Source: a virus. From it: a DNA stretch of 35,071 nucleotides. The notes under the pieces are model-generated. The model was not told where the DNA came from. It saw only the letters and a list, made by a program, of their open reading frames with translations, and did not search any database. The DNA lies in the IMG/VR virus record IMGVR_UViG_3300043436_001633, positions 1-35,071 of that record; one strand, 5' to 3'. Below, piece by piece: positions 34,846-35,071 of the stretch; the first letter of the stretch is position 1; the number at the start of each line of letters is the position of its first letter. Made by a program: the position numbers and the translations under genes.

Positions 34846-35071
34846 ACAAAGACTATCACCTAACTACTAGTAAATCTTTTTGCATGTTGCCATGGGTTCA
34901 CCTTCATGCTACTCCCAAAGGAACAGCAGCCGCATGTTGTATATCCAAATCGTGTTCAACTCCAGTTGGCATGGGAGACGTAAGTAAACAGTCAATGTTC
35001 TCTATCATGAACTCAGATAGCATGGTACAATTGCGAAAAGATATGCTATCAGATGTTCTTAATCCAGAATG
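34842..35071 (+). CDS. Second radical SAM-type protein, N-terminal part only
   Basis: The frame begins at 34842 with an ATGA overlap and runs off the right edge after 76 codons. SFCMLPWVHLHATPKG (Cys14) and the CC pair at 32-33 (AAACCISKS) repeat the N-terminal pattern of twitch-type radical SAM proteins (FC-x2-PW-x-H, a Gly turn, then CC). MGDVSKQSMFSIMNSDSMV, then QLRKDML, matches the helical stretch that usually precedes the next cysteine pair. The catalytic C-x3-C-x2-C region lies beyond the window. Compared with its upstream neighbour it keeps the canonical Pro-Trp and Cys-Cys, so it is the more typical member. The pair is probably an old duplication. No good ribosome binding site precedes it; translation is probably coupled. 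Confidence 0.8.
   Translation, partial: MNKDYHLTTSKSFCMLPWVHLHATPKGTAAACCISKSCSTPVGMGDVSKQSMFSIMNSDSMVQLRKDMLSDVLNPE

Noticed and set aside
1-35071. tRNA genes, CRISPR arrays, insertion sequences and integration sites
   Set aside because: Gaps between genes are all under 60 bases and none holds a cloverleaf, direct-repeat array, transposase or terminal inverted repeat.

Overview
The window is a contiguous piece of the late structural region of a T4-like contractile-tailed phage (myovirus). All genes lie on the + strand, most within a few bases of the next or overlapping it. The AT-rich sequence and the versions of gp5, gp25, gp6 and the downstream structural proteins recall the T4-like phages of aquatic bacteria (cyanophages and pelagiphages). 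This affinity rests on recalled family features, not a search, and nothing in the window identifies the host.

Layout. Bases 1-153 hold the C-terminus of an unidentified gene. Bases 153-7675 form the baseplate block: a gp5-like hub with OB-fold and beta-helix but no visible lysozyme domain and a very long Ala/Gly/Ser-rich tail; gp25; and an enlarged gp6. Bases 7686-27194 are one uninterrupted gene for a 6502-residue protein in the place where T4 has genes 7-10. Its N-terminal half looks like the conserved large structural protein of marine T4-like phages. It also contains an FG-GAP-type seven-repeat propeller, an Asp-box/YCF48-type seven-repeat propeller, about seventeen copies of an 80-residue beta module and two short carbohydrate-binding-like modules. 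Bases 27209-30191 hold a 50-residue gene, a conserved structural gene and two probable fibre or adhesin genes.

Bases 30240-35071 form a tightly overlapping operon-like cassette: a small conserved protein, two related GT-A-type glycosyltransferase-like proteins, a small acidic protein, a third glycosyltransferase-like protein, a radical SAM enzyme, and the start of a second radical SAM paralogue cut by the window edge.

Inferred biology. The first 27 kb builds the baseplate hub, wedge and a huge peripheral protein; the next 3 kb probably supplies fibre parts. The enzyme cassette sits directly behind the Ser/Thr-rich fibre genes and may modify virion proteins, host glycans or another substrate; no substrate can be read from the sequence. 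Several gene junctions carry an NATAAATA element resembling the T4 late promoter TATAAATA. No tRNA, CRISPR array, insertion sequence or convincing minus-strand gene was seen, and no gene-free gap exceeds 60 bases.
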